Position numbers and translations under genes: made by a program. Under the pieces are notes generated by a model, which saw nothing but the letters and a program-made list of their open reading frames with translations, was not told the DNA's origin and ran no database searches. A stretch of 64,000 nucleotides of DNA from Acanthosepion lycidas (taxonomy: Eukaryota; Mollusca; Cephalopoda; Sepiida; Sepiidae). Location: NCBI GenBank assembly GCA_963932145.1, contig OZ010586.1, positions 57,592,650 to 57,656,649 on the forward strand, written 5' to 3'. Every line of letters starts with the position of its first letter. Position 1 is the first letter of the stretch. This document shows positions 1 to 11,045 of this stretch, in pieces.

Positions 1-1580
1 GGAGATATAATCCTGTAGCTGAAGATATCCCTGAGAAACTCTTACTAGTATCAGAAATCCAATGCAGCAAACCAATGGCACTACTGAGGAAGATGTTGAA
101 ACATACATAAACAGCATAGTAAAGACTAGATCAGCTTCTAGCAGAAAAATCAAAGAAATTATCAATGTTACATCTAAGGACTCCATTCTACAGGAGGTTA
201 TTCATCTCACATTAAATGGTTGACCTTAGAAGGAAGATAGATTAAAGGAAGGAGTTAAACCTTATTTTAACTTTAACAATGATCTATCGATACATCAAAA
301 CATTGTTTTATCAAGATCATATAGTGATTCCACAAAATCTCAGAGCAGAAATACTACGAGCAATACACACAGGACATCTTGGATTAAATAAATGCAGAGA
401 ACATGCAAAAATGTCAGTATGGTGGCCAAAAATATCACGGGAAACAGAAGAGTTCATCAAGGGATGTAAATTTTGTAATTGTCATCATGCCACAAATCCC
501 CACGAAACCTTGAAACCAACCACTTTGCTAGATAGGCCTTGGCAGAAGGTGGGAACAGACATTCTAAAATTGAATGGAGAGTATTACTTAGTCATAACAG
601 ACTATTTCTCTTGTTACTTTGCAATAGTGAAATTAAGTTCACTAACAAGTAAAACAGTAATTGGAAAATTACAAAATATATTTGCAAGATGGGGAATACC
701 AGATAAAGTTGTAAGTGATAATGGAAGACAATTCACAAGCACACATTTCAGAAAATTTGCTAAAAAATATGGGTTCACATGTACAACAGTGAGTCCTCAT
801 TTTCCACAAGCAAATGGAGCTGTTTAAAGTGCAGTGAAAATTGTGAAAAAGATAATATGATAACCAGACATATTTCTTGCATTAATGGCATACTGTAGTA
901 CATCAATAACTGCTACTTGAGTTAGCCCAGCAGGATGTGCAGGAAAATTAAAACAAATTTACCCAGTCACCCAAATAAATTAAAACCTAAATGGCCAAAT
1001 TTAAGGAAAGTAAAAGAAAAAGAAGGATCTTATAAAACAAGAAGTAAAATAAATTATGATAAAAGACATGGAGGTAAGGATCTAAAACCACTAAAAGTGG
1101 GAGATAGAATCCAAGAAAAAACTTGGGAAAACACGGGTACTGTCATAGCAGCAAATAAGCACAATAGGACATACACAGTAAAGTTAGACTCAGGTGAATT
1201 CCGAAAAAGGAATAGGAAACATTTACTGCCTATTCAGGAAAAACAATACAATATTGTTCAAGAAAGAGGAAAGAAAAGAAAGCAGGATCCATTTAAAAAT
1301 GTGGATCAAGAAGCAAGATCTAGTAAAGGATTAAAACCATTAAAACCAAAATACTTAAAGGACTATGTGTGAGAAAAATAAAAAAATAATCATAATCTAG
1401 ATCTAGGTGTATCATCAGTAATCACTGAGGAGTTACACCCCTTGTTTTTGTTGTTATTGTTTTGAGTCCTCAAGAGAGGGAGTGTTGCTCAGGGGCAGTT
1501 TTGAATAAAAATGAGTGAAATGACTACTATGGTTTTCGTGTTGCTCTTTCTGTCGTTACTAAATTAATTGCAACGCCCAT
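1..1580 (+). mobile_element. Ty3/gypsy LTR retrotransposon fossil, 3' part (copy G1)
   Basis: This is the 3' portion of a plus-strand Ty3/gypsy element whose 5' part lies outside the window. About 279-827 reads as integrase: an HHCC-type zinc-binding region (H-x-GHLG and CKFCNCHH), then a catalytic core with GTDIL, VITDYFS and SDNGRQF. About 935-1372 reads as the basic integrase C-terminal region, with a KVGDRI motif. A purine tract (AAGAGAGGGAG, ending 1482) is followed by TGTTGC, the likely start of the 3' LTR; its far end is a guess. It resembles the invertebrate K02A2.6-like gypsy group. It is a fossil with several breaks. Confidence 0.85.
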
Positions 1581-2270
1581 ATATGAAATAGAAAGAAACA
1601 AATAAGTATTAAAATTTTAACAATGTGTATTGGTCAAAATTCAGAATATATACAATAGTCGTGTGAAAAATTGTTAATATGTGGTCCCTTATGTTATACT
1701 CTGTCACAATTAGATCTCTTTCTAATTCATTTTGCATATACTGGCTGAATGTGAATGTCACAAAGGTAGAGAATGAAATAACAAAAGTCATTTTCTGTGC
1801 ATTAGGCTCCATGCATCACATCTGGTCTATGAAGCAAGCTCTGGTAGTGGCCAAGCATGAACATTCCCACTGGAAAAAGAGATGCCCTTAGATAAAACCC
1901 CACTACAACAATACCAGGGCTGTACTTTCTGGAGACCAACCATAGTTAATAATAGTTTTTTTTTTAAATATTGGGGAAGGAAGCCTAGCCCACTAAGCAG
2001 TCCTTCTGCAAGTACAGCTATGGTAAAAAATTTTTTCTTCATAAAATTTTTCATTTTTCATAGTTACCAAATTTTCCTACCTTGACAAAATTACCAAATT
2101 TTCTGTTACCAAATCTTGTGTTACTGAATTTTCCTAAATTCCTGGCTAACATATAGAGTGAATCAAAAAGAGATCTAATTGCAGCGCAGTATAACAATTG
2201 ATAAAGGAGTACAATATTGGGGAAATATTTAGCACAAGTTAGGAACAAATTAACCCATGCTACATTATGT
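1581..2270. other. AT-rich spacer between two gypsy fossils
   Basis: No gene is seen here. Between about 2060 and 2140 a short motif close to TTACCAAATTTTC occurs three times in loose tandem. The small open frames in both directions overlap one another and have no recognisable motifs. Confidence 0.5.
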
Positions 2271-4030
2271 TACCGATATGTGGAGAAGCCACTTTTTAAA
2301 AAAATTGATACAGGAGCAGACTGTAAGTGTAATTAATATCATGTCAACGAATGTATTTTTAAAGTTAAAAAATCAACCAAAATTGCTACTGGTGAAAGCA
2401 CAGGTGGAATTCTTAACTGCAGAGGATGTTTTGTAATAATGACTCAGTATCGCTACAAGAGTTACGAATTTGTAAATCATGTTATAAATGGTAAACTCTC
2501 AGAAAATATAAAATGGGAATAGTAAAAAATTGGGGGAAAATTAAAATAAAAAGAAAAATGACATGTGATCTTGTGAAAATCACACTTAAAGATGTCATGT
2601 TTCTTCATTATACATCTATGCCTAGAGGAATTTCCTTCTCCTTCTTCCTAAGGTGAAAAATAAGTTAATCTGTTTGGAAAAAAATGTATTATACAGATTA
2701 GAGTTGTAAATGTGATTAAGGAAAATGCAAACATTATTAAGAAGGAACATTACATATCCCCCTCATTGGATTATGTATCTCCAAAATTGGTGGAATCCAC
2801 CATTTTTCCAAAATTGGATGCAGCCAGTGGATTTTATCAATTATCTTTGGAATAAAATAGTCATTTATTGACAACATTTATAACACTGGACAATATTATT
2901 TTAAGAAATTACCTTTCGGTATCTCAATTTCTCCAGAAATACTTCACAAAAGAATGTGTGAATTATTTGAAAAGGTGGAAGGAAACAAAGTTATAATTGA
3001 TGATATAGTAAAAGAATGCAAGAACATGAAGTAAAATTAAAGGAAGTTTGTAAAAGACTTAAAGAAGACGGAAAAAAATTAAATGAAGAAAAATGTGAAT
3101 ATAGAAAAGCTGAGCTTGTGAAACTTCTGGCTCCATGCTTTCCAGTCAACTTTGATCTTCAAAAATTTAAATGCAATGTCAATCGCTATCTCCTTATTAC
3201 TCTTTTGTTCTTGCTCCTTTGTAATGTTTCTGTTTTCTAATTCTTTCACAACCAGTAACCCCTTGTATCTTAGTGGCTTTAATGCTTTGCTTTGAGTGAA
3301 CTCGATTAAAAAAGAAAAAAAAAAAAAAAAATCTTGAAATGAGGTACGATCATGTGAAGATAAAAGCTATTAAAAAATCGAAAGTCCCAACTTCATTAAC
3401 AGAATTAAAATGGATATTACGTATCATACAATATTTGGGTAGATTCTTACCAGATCTTGCAACCACAACACAACTGATGTCAGAATTATTAAGAAAAAAT
3501 AATATTTGGGTTTAGGATAATCCACAACAAAATGCTTTTGATAAAGTAAAAAACTTACTGACTGAAACACCAATATTAACATATTATGACCAAGAAAAAA
3601 ATAATTATAAGTATCAATGCAAGCAGCTACAAACTGGGAGAAGCATTATACCAAGAAAGAAATGCAAAATTAGAAGTTATTTTTTATGCATTAAGAACTT
3701 TAACACAGAGAAAAAATATGCTCAAATTGAAAAAGAATGTCTGGCCATAGTCATTGACCTTTATAAGTGAATACATTAGACATTTCTCATATAAGAGGGC
3801 AAGAAAATACTGTTGCAGACTGCTTATCAAGGCCAGATGATTATATAACAAGAGATCTTTGTGATTTACAGGAAATTATCAATCATCAGCATTCCTATAA
3901 AGAATTGAAAGACTTTTTCAATAGTAGCTGCTATGAGAGCAAAATCTAGAAAGGTTTCAGCATTCCTAAGTTCTGTGAACAAAGAACTAAAAGATGACCA
4001 CACCACTGCTGACAATGAAAAAGAATAACT
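2270..4030 (+). mobile_element. Ty3/gypsy LTR retrotransposon fossil, pol region (copy G2)
   Basis: This is a second plus-strand gypsy fossil of the same general type as the one at the window start. Parts recognised in order are an aspartic protease core (IDTGAD, about 2306), a reverse transcriptase with FPKLDAASGFYQL (about 2808), RT C-terminal and RNase H sequence with LTELKW and QYLGRFLPDLATTT (about 3397-3470), and an RNase H end with ISHIRGQENTVADCLSRP (about 3785). It is old and broken in many places. A separate poly(A)-tailed repeat sits inside it at 3128-3335. Confidence 0.8.
3128..3335 (+). repeat. Interspersed repeat R1 with poly(A) tail, inside gypsy copy G2
   Basis: This stretch interrupts the gypsy RT sequence and ends in a long A run, as a retroposed sequence would. 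Its middle (GATCTTCAAAAATTTAAATG and flanks) recurs at about 56.5-56.68 kb in the EMSY intron, so it is an interspersed repeat. CTTGTGAAA before it and CTTGAAA after it may be a remnant target duplication. It carries no recognisable protein or RNA. Confidence 0.55.
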
Positions 4031-4800
4031 TTGTAAATTAAAAACTGCCGGATTTGGTTTTTAGTTTTTCTTTGTTCTTCTCCCACCTACTATGAGTTGT
4101 TTCACTAAACCATTATTATCTTTGCAAAAAATTCTTACAATCTAATCAGCTGTTGAACATTAATCACTCAACCAGTAAGGTCAGTAATTTGAAAAATGAA
4201 TGAAAAAAAAATGTAAAGTATTTAATTTTTATTTTGAAAAGAAAAAGTGATGTTTAGTAATAATAATGTTAGGAAACAAAAGAAGCTTCCTTCTTGCATG
4301 TGCAATTCTCAGTTCTTTTGAACTCACAGTTCTTTTTAAAAATGAGTTATTAAAATGTTGTTGAGTGACTAAGATGTCTTTCTGACTTGTCATTTTGGGA
4401 AACACTTCCTGCCTTAAGTAATGGCTTTGGTGTGTTACTGCTATCAACAATGTTTTTCTTAGCCCACAGATGAAATTTATGAGATTATTATTAAATCTGC
4501 TTTGAAAAAAACATTATTTATTTAGTTTATTCTATTCAATGGAACAAGAGAATGAAATGATACATTTTAATTATTAGATTTAAGTACTTTTAATGAGTGA
4601 AGCAAATCTTTAAAATGTATTAAAAACAAGCAAATTGTTCAAATGTGTCACTTCACTTTCATTAATAATATTCTACATTTTGCAGTTTTTAAACAGTGCT
4701 GTTCTGAATATACATGGTCAAGAAATATTTTTAAAATTCAAAAAAGCTTTAAAACTCCTGTTCTGTTTCACATGAAATCACATAATTTTTTATTTTCCAT
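4031..4800. other. AT-rich sequence, no gene seen
   Basis: Unique-looking AT-rich DNA with homopolymer runs. No coding signal, RNA gene or element end was recognised. Confidence 0.5.
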
Positions 4801-4802
4801 TA

Positions 4803-5070
4803 TTTAGAAAAATATAACAAACTGGAATGGTTTTTTGTGATGTGTTTCATCTTTTAGTATTTCATCAGACTGGGCTTTTTTGATGTTGCCACATTTATAC
4901 ATGAACATGAAATGAGAGATGCAGGTAGTTTCAAAATATTTGAAAGAATACTTTTGAAATATTTTTGTACATGTGTAGACATGGCAACATCAACAAAGCC
5001 CAGTCCGATGAAATCCTAACATATGAAACATGTCACAAAAATCCTTTCCAGTTTGTCATATTTTTCTAAA
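4803..5070. mobile_element. Palindromic MITE with ~110-bp terminal inverted repeats
   Basis: Bases 4803-4910 are an inverted copy of about 4962-5070, close to nine in ten bases matching by eye. The shared core includes ACTGGGCTTT and GATGTTGCCA. The ends read TTTAG...CTAAA flanked by TA on both sides, as for Tc1/mariner-type target duplication. The short centre has no coding capacity. It is a non-autonomous inverted-repeat element; the parent family is unknown. Confidence 0.7.
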
Positions 5071-5280
5071 TACTGTTTGTTATATAAAATTATACAAAAT
5101 TATATATCATTATATTTTCCATTATAAAAAAAATAATCCTATCTGCTATCATTCTCTTCCTGGTTTCTCCATCTTAGATTAAAGTGTCTTTATATATATA
5201 TATCTAGATTGTAACATTAATTGTTTTTGTGTTAATTTTTTAAATGAAAAACAACTTTAAAAATTAGAAATTTAAAAATT

Positions 5281-6270
5281 AGGTGGTAGAAGCAACTGTG
5301 ATGAAACATCTAAAAAAACTAGAAAAGTGATAAGTCTCCAACAAGAGTTTAAGTACTGGACCAACTGAAAATATGTCAGTGATCAAAGTAGTTTGGAAAT
5401 ACAAAGAAAATAAGTCTAGTAACCATGCAATAAAGCAAAGAAAAAGTGAAATCCATAGAAGTGTTAGTGATTGACCTGTAGATTTGTGATAAAAACCAAG
5501 TCCATTCCTGTTGAAAGAAATATTCTGCATGAAAAAGCACTTAACCTATATGAACATTACAGTGATGTGTTGAGGAGAACAATAAGGAGAAGTTTAAAGC
5601 TAGCATGAAATGGCTTTATATATAGCTTTATAAAACATCACAACTTCAAGAACCTCAAGACTATGGTTGAATTAGTGTCAGTTGATATGGAAGTACCATC
5701 AAAGATTCCAGATCCCCTCAAAAATATAATTGTAGAAATAGTCTACTTTCAAGAGTTCATTTTTAACTTATGAAATGAACCTTTTCTAGAAGAAAATGTC
5801 AAATTGCATCTATATCTAGGTTGAAGAATTTAAGGTTTGAATGTACCTGAATGTGGCAATGCAACAGGTCATATAATCAAGCTAGGTTTAGTATGTAAAG
5901 GCAACATTCCCCCATGTACTTACAAACAAAAGCAAAAATATGCTGCCAATATTTTGGCAACACAATAAAAAGGCTTAGGTCATAGTCATTTTGTTCTTCA
6001 ATTTATTTGTTCCTCTGCTTGGAAAAGTAGTAATTCCTTTAGAAAAGGTGAAATTGGGAAAAACTTAGGGCACAGATTGATATTTTGATAATATTCAATG
6101 GCGACACACTTGAGGATTTACCTTCCAAGTAAATTTTCTTTTTCAAGTATATTAGATGATGTATTGGACATTACAGTTAACATGTTATTGAGCATCTTTA
6201 AATTTAAAAATTTTTTTTTAAAGATGCTTTATGACATAATCTAGGAACTAACACCTAAATCTTTTCAATT
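5281..6270 (+). pseudogene. Decayed pogo/Tigger-like (CENP-B type) DNA transposase
   Basis: The plus strand carries shifted fragments typical of Tigger/pogo transposases. About 5540 reads HEKALNLYE, matching the end of the CENP-B-type HTH region. About 5620-5750 reads FIKHHNFKNLKTM, then VSVDMEVPSKIP and LKNIIVE, the well-known segment just before the catalytic core. About 5850-5920 reads CGNATGHIIKLGLV, like the core segment GNAxGxxKLKPLLV. Stops and frameshifts throughout show a dead gene. No terminal inverted repeats were located. The membrane-like open frame on the opposite strand (5279-5530) is a shadow. Confidence 0.6.
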
Positions 6271-6459
6271 AACTTATATTTATGAGTGTTCTTAAATTTG
6301 GAAATTTTGAGTAACGTTCAAATATATACTTGTTGCAAAATAAAACCATCACATTTGCCTTGATAAAGTCCAAGTGACAAAACGTGTCAGCTGAACTAAG
6401 TATAGTTCTCCAATTGACTTTACATTCATTTTGTCTCTTCTACATATATACTCCATCTG

Positions 6460-6460
<1 letters not shown>

Positions 6461-6525
<65 letters not shown>
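6461..6525. repeat. (TA)n(GA)n microsatellite
   Basis: About 45 bp of TA repeats run directly into about 20 bp of GA repeats. The Ile-Tyr and Arg-Glu open frames across it on both strands are artefacts of the repeat. Confidence 0.97.
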
Positions 6526-7393
6526 TGTATCAAAAATACTTTTACAAACTTTGTGGGGCAGGTCCATGACACCAAAACCAAGACAAAAGTGCATATAAAC
6601 ATATGTCTGCAATCCCTTTGTTTTTGAATTATTAAGTTTAAAGTTTATGGTAGATGCTGTTAAATGTACAGGCCAAGATACAACCCAAAAATACTTTTAT
6701 ACAGTTTTTGCAAATGATATCAATACAAGAACTGCCTTTGAAGTATCCTCCATATGGTACTATAAGATGTATGACATATTGTTGACTATTACAAGATATG
6801 AATGTGTTTTGAACAGATATGGTCCTTTAAACAGGAAAAACTTAAAATCTATGGCACAAAATTAGGAATCATGATATACATACATTTTATTGTTGTTAGG
6901 TCTACTTTTGTAAGTGTTTGCTAACCTTTCCACAATGTGATATGAATTCTCAGTACTTAATCTGATTTTGTAGTTGGTTGGAGCTCTGTTATAACGACTA
7001 AATTTTCATGCTTTACTAGGTCAAAGCCTACCAGAAACATCACAAGTAAGGTCATACCTACCACCTATATGGTTTAGAAGTTCCACATTGAGATCTTTTT
7101 TAAACATTTTTTTCCAGCTTTTCTTTTACAATCTGAGAATTCTCAAAAACAACCTCATCATCTATAAAAAAATAGTTGGCTAATATCCAAGTATATCTGT
7201 CTGAAGGGTGGCTAGTTAATCATGGTTACAGACACCTGCTGAAGCACATTTCTGTTTCTTCCACACCAACTTAGCCAACCTGCAGTTTTTACTGTAACTA
7301 TGCTAACCAGAACATATAGTTTCTGGGAGAGAGTGCATGATCTGATGTGATCAACAAGACCGGTGTGTTCAAAGCCTCAATCATAACGACTTG

Positions 7394-7395
<2 letters not shown>
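6526..7395. other. Non-coding sequence, nothing recognised
   Basis: No gene, RNA or element end was identified here. Short open frames lack motifs or splice context. Confidence 0.4.

Positions 7396-7443
<48 letters not shown>
7396..7443. repeat. (TA)n microsatellite
   Basis: Pure TA dinucleotide run of about 46 bp. Confidence 0.97.
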
Positions 7444-7447
<4 letters not shown>

Positions 7448-7679
7448 TTTTACACACACAAATTATTTGCATTTTCTTCCATAGAACCAATTAATTTTTA
7501 CTCTCTTATAAAAACTTGTTCAAAATTGCAAAATCTGGTCTCTAAATTTAGATCTCAAATTTCAGATTCTTTGAAACATCCAGCTTCTTGTTAGCCCGGT
7601 TTGCAGTTTCATTGTTTTACAAAAAAAAGAGATTTTTTTTTTTTTAACAACTTGTAGTTTAGATGAGTCTCTATTACTA

Positions 7680-8180
7680 TGACATCACTTGTACAACTTC
7701 AAGATACCGCTGGTTCAACCCGCCATTCTTGCTTTCCCAAACACTTCACAACGTATAATCTGTATGTTTTTTTTTTTTCCCCCTCCCTCTTCAATGCTTC
7801 AGCCCTCTTTTATCAGGCCAACTCCGCAATCGCCCAACCAATCAGCGTTCTTCACTTTTGTTCTTAGTTACCCAGGCAAAAAGCCTCCTCTAGTTCAACC
7901 AATCAGCACATGACTTGTTATTGGTGGAAGCATGCCAAACTGTACAAAAACCCACGTTACCGCACATACTGCTACAAGTGGTAGGCAGGAGAGTAATGCC
8001 AGTTTCACAGAGCAAGCTTGCCAATGTCACGTGTTGCATGTTAAGGCAAGACCCTTATTTGCCTATGCACCAGATGCAAGCCACTCTGGCTCACTTTCTT
8101 CCATGGGGCTGTTCACCACACAACTTCACTCACCAATTTTCTTTTGATGCCATTTCAAGTAATAGTCTGCATTAACAGTT
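7680..8180. other. Less AT-rich segment with clustered CCAAT motifs (promoter-like or solo-LTR-like)
   Basis: This stretch is clearly less AT-rich than its surroundings. It holds CCAAT-box motifs in the form AACCAATCAGC at 7838 and AACCAATCAGCA at 7899, and an inverted ATTGG near 7920, in under 100 bp. Such a cluster is typical of a gene promoter or an LTR U3. No matching second copy was seen, so a terminal repeat is not proven. The two overlapping open frames across it (7915-8175) have no recognisable domain. Confidence 0.3.
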
Positions 8181-8239
8181 TATCTTTTCTGAAAATGCTA
8201 TATGAATAATGCTTTTCTTAAAAAACAAAAAACACATAA

Positions 8240-8780
8240 ATATAGCCTGACCTGATCCTATTGACTTTGAAATTTGGCTGTGGAGATCAAGAGTGCTGCC
8301 ACAGCATAGACTGTTATTTTGTCTTTGGATCATAGTGGCAAATTTCATCAACAGTAATAAGAAAAAAAATCATTAGATCACTGAAGATACTTCAAAATCA
8401 ACTTGGATGGTGTCCACTTAATATTATTTTTGGTTGGTATTCAAACACTCACTTGGCAGGCAGCTTCTGCATACCTAACAAGTGCTCAGGAATTATAAAC
8501 CCAACATATTTCCTTGTTATCTTTAATGTCTCAGTAATTCAATGATTGGCCAAAATTAAATCATGAACAACAATATCAGGAACTGACACTGTTGAGATGC
8601 TGCATTTTGGATTTTGAAATCTGCACATTATAAGTTCACACAAGACTTGTTCACAGGATGACAGGTGCATGCCACCCAATGTTTGCATAATACACCCATG
8701 GATTTCCTTTGGAGTTTTCTTCTGCAAGAACAGAAACTTAATGAGAACCTATAGTTCAACACTTGAAAATTCCACATTTT
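8240..8780 (-). pseudogene. Decayed mariner-family transposase
   Basis: The minus strand reads as a mariner transposase from near its N-terminus into the catalytic core. About 8770-8650 carries YRFL and KKTPKEIHGCIMQTLG (the first HTH). About 8600-8560 carries VPDIVVHDLILA (inter-HTH). About 8500-8450 carries a run like VGFII-EHLGM-KL. About 8340-8280 carries TVDEICHYDPKTK, equivalent to the family's TxDETWxHHYxPETK box with the first catalytic Asp. Stops and frameshifts interrupt it. The C-terminal half and the inverted repeats were not found. It is a DNA transposon remnant, not a host gene. Confidence 0.7.
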
Positions 8781-9224
8781 TCATTGATATAATTGTAGTC
8801 AATAACCTGAAACAAATTAAAAAGTAAGTGCAAAGATCCTGCAAATTGGCATCTTGCAATATAAAAGAACACTTAGATTTTGGAAAATGAGTCAGGTTCA
8901 AAACTGTTCAGCAAATCTCAAATTACTTAGTTATTAGTATCATTCATTTAATTCACTTATTGGGAAAATTTTCTATTTAGTAAGTCTATAGTTTAAGTAG
9001 CACTGTTATTAAACAAAAAATATACTATTAACTAGAAAATTATATAAAACTCATTTTCTAAATCTTTATTATCGTGACAATATGACTTTAACAAATCCTA
9101 ATAAAATTTGATAAAGCCTGGAAAGACATATTTAGTTAACCATGATTTTATAATTACCTAAATAAGAGTTAAAAAGGTATGTTTTTTTTACTACTAAATA
9201 AAGTTTTTCTTATAATAATACCTG
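8781..9224. other. AT-rich spacer, nothing recognised
   Basis: AT-rich DNA without coding or repeat signals that could be named. Confidence 0.4.
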
Positions 9225-9619
9225 CCTAGTATCATTCATATGCAAATAGTCAATGCCAACTAAGTTGAAGGTCTTCTCTCAACAGCCCATTGTGGAAGGG
9301 GATGCAACTCCTGGTGCTTACAGCACCACATACAACCAACTTGGAGTCTGTTATTGGGCTGACCTAATTCTCTGTTACACTCTCCCCTGATCTCAGCGCC
9401 AATATGCAGAGGTGGGTTTTTCTTTTTGGTGTTCCTTTGCAAAAGAGGTACTTCATACTTAGTGCTGTTGCTATCCATCTCCACTATGGCAGGAGGCACA
9501 TCTATTTCCAACTCCCCATTGCTCATGGATGAATCATTGGTGTTGCTTGCAGGTCAGAGGTCTTTAACTTGATGTGGCATATCATCACTCAGGACAGATT
9601 GTGGATTAATGATCCCAGT

Positions 9620-9692
9620 GATCTTTTGTGCTTTCTTTTTCTGATCGTACTTGATGCTAAAGTCTCGTTCCTATATGGTAAGAGCCATACAC
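9620..9692. repeat. 73-bp direct repeat inside G3, first copy
   Basis: Nearly identical (about three differences) to 10560-10632. Shared core includes CTTTCTTTTTCTGATCGTAC. The two copies are about 940 bp apart in the same orientation. Confidence 0.85.
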
Positions 9693-10559
9693 AGAGATGA
9701 CTTTTGTCAAAAGACTCCACTGTACCCGAAGAAGTGATTCCCACTCCCCCTAGTTCTTTAATCTCATCCATCCCGATTAGAAGGTTGAAACCATGTGGCT
9801 TTTCTCATGCTACCAGTACGTCAATCTCGACAAGACTTCCACCTTACAACTGGAAAGCAACGACTCCGATCCCAAAATAGGCTCTGGTCTCCCCATCTAT
9901 TGTCATTATGCATACAGGCCTTTTTGTCCACAACTGGCATATCTCTCTGCTGGCTATAGACAGCGAACAACCAGTATCAACCAGCTTGGTGATGGTTTTG
10001 CCATCAACCTGGACCCTGATCACAGGTAGTGCTGGGCTGGAGAAGATACTGGCAAACATATCTCTTCTCACATTTTCTTGGAAAATTTTGTGACATATAG
10101 CAACGGTAACAATGCATGGTATTGCGTTGTCCGCACTCCTGTCCTCTATCATTTTGTCAGTTCCAACAATCTTTCACCATGTGGTTAATACCATTGCATC
10201 TAAAGCACTTTGAGATGAATGTCTGTACTTTGCATTGGAAGGGCCACTGCTGCCACTATGACATCCTCCATCTTCTCTTTTCTCATAATTGTCTGGGCTC
10301 GGGCAAGCAGCTGGTCAACAGACAGTGCATCCAACCTCAAAAATGCACGAAGAGTCCACTTTACATTGACTGGTAACCCATGCACAAACCAGTATACAGT
10401 CACTCATCCCGCCATTCAAATTTCTTCAATTCAGCTAGATATACACCCACAGATTTGCCATGCCACAGGTGCTGCTCATATGTCAAACAAATCCATAGCA
10501 AAGGTATCCTTTTTCTGGTCAACATCAGATTTTGCTTTGTCATACAGTTGTTGGTAAGT

Positions 10560-10632
10560 GACCTTTTGCGCTTTCTTTTTCTGATCGTACTTGATGCTAA
10601 AGTCTCGTTCCTATATGGTAAGAGCCACACAC
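10560..10632. repeat. 73-bp direct repeat inside G3, second copy
   Basis: Partner of the repeat at 9620-9692. It is much better conserved than the terminal repeats of the same fossil. Confidence 0.85.
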
Positions 10633-11045
10633 CTGTAAGTTGCAAAGGGATCACATGCACCAATGATTTCTCTCCACATAACCTGCAAATGAGTTCCAGC
10701 TTCTCTATCCATTCAACCACTGGAAAACTGGACGCCGATCTGTCAAACTTGGGAAATAACTTTAAATTGAATTTGGGGTCTGCCAATCACCAAAATAGCT
10801 TGTTTTTGTACATCTACACATTAAGAGTAATTGTTGACAGAGAAAAAACACTCGTGTTATATAGCTCTCCCAGTCCCATGCTGACTATTGACTAATACTT
10901 GCCCATTATTGTTCATATGCAAGTAGTCTGCACCACCTACTCTAGGCTCATTGTGGAAGGGGGACGCAACTCCTGGTGCTTACAGCACCACATACAACCA
11001 ACTCAAAGTCTTATCAGGCTGACCAGATTCTCGTTTCATTTTGAC

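Larger units (their letters stand above)
9225..11045 (-). mobile_element. Ty3/gypsy LTR retrotransposon fossil, short copy (G3)
   Basis: A minus-strand gypsy remnant bounded by similar sequences at about 9230-9395 and 10900-11040. Both contain TATGCAA-TAGTC and a block ending CAGCACCACATACAACCAACT, which fits LTR-derived direct repeats. Between them the minus strand gives a gag N-terminus (about 10786-10400, starting MADPKFNLK), more gag to about 10200, and an aspartic protease with LVDTGCS (about 9990). It is much shorter than a complete element and broken at several points. Gag wording (VEWIEKLELIC) matches the 31.7-35.6 kb copy (VIEWIENVEPVC), so both belong to one lineage. Confidence 0.75.

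Noticed and set aside
5279-5530. Minus-strand frame that looks like a small membrane protein
   Set aside because: It lies opposite the decayed Tigger-like transposase, whose conserved blocks are on the plus strand.
6349-6612. Open frames rich in Ile-Tyr and Arg-Glu on both strands
   Set aside because: They are produced by the (TA)n(GA)n microsatellite. The same holds for the frames at 7391-7594 and across 55660.
7915-8175. 86-codon open frame with moderate composition
   Set aside because: No family motif, an overlapping frame of equal quality, and no splice or promoter evidence tied to it.
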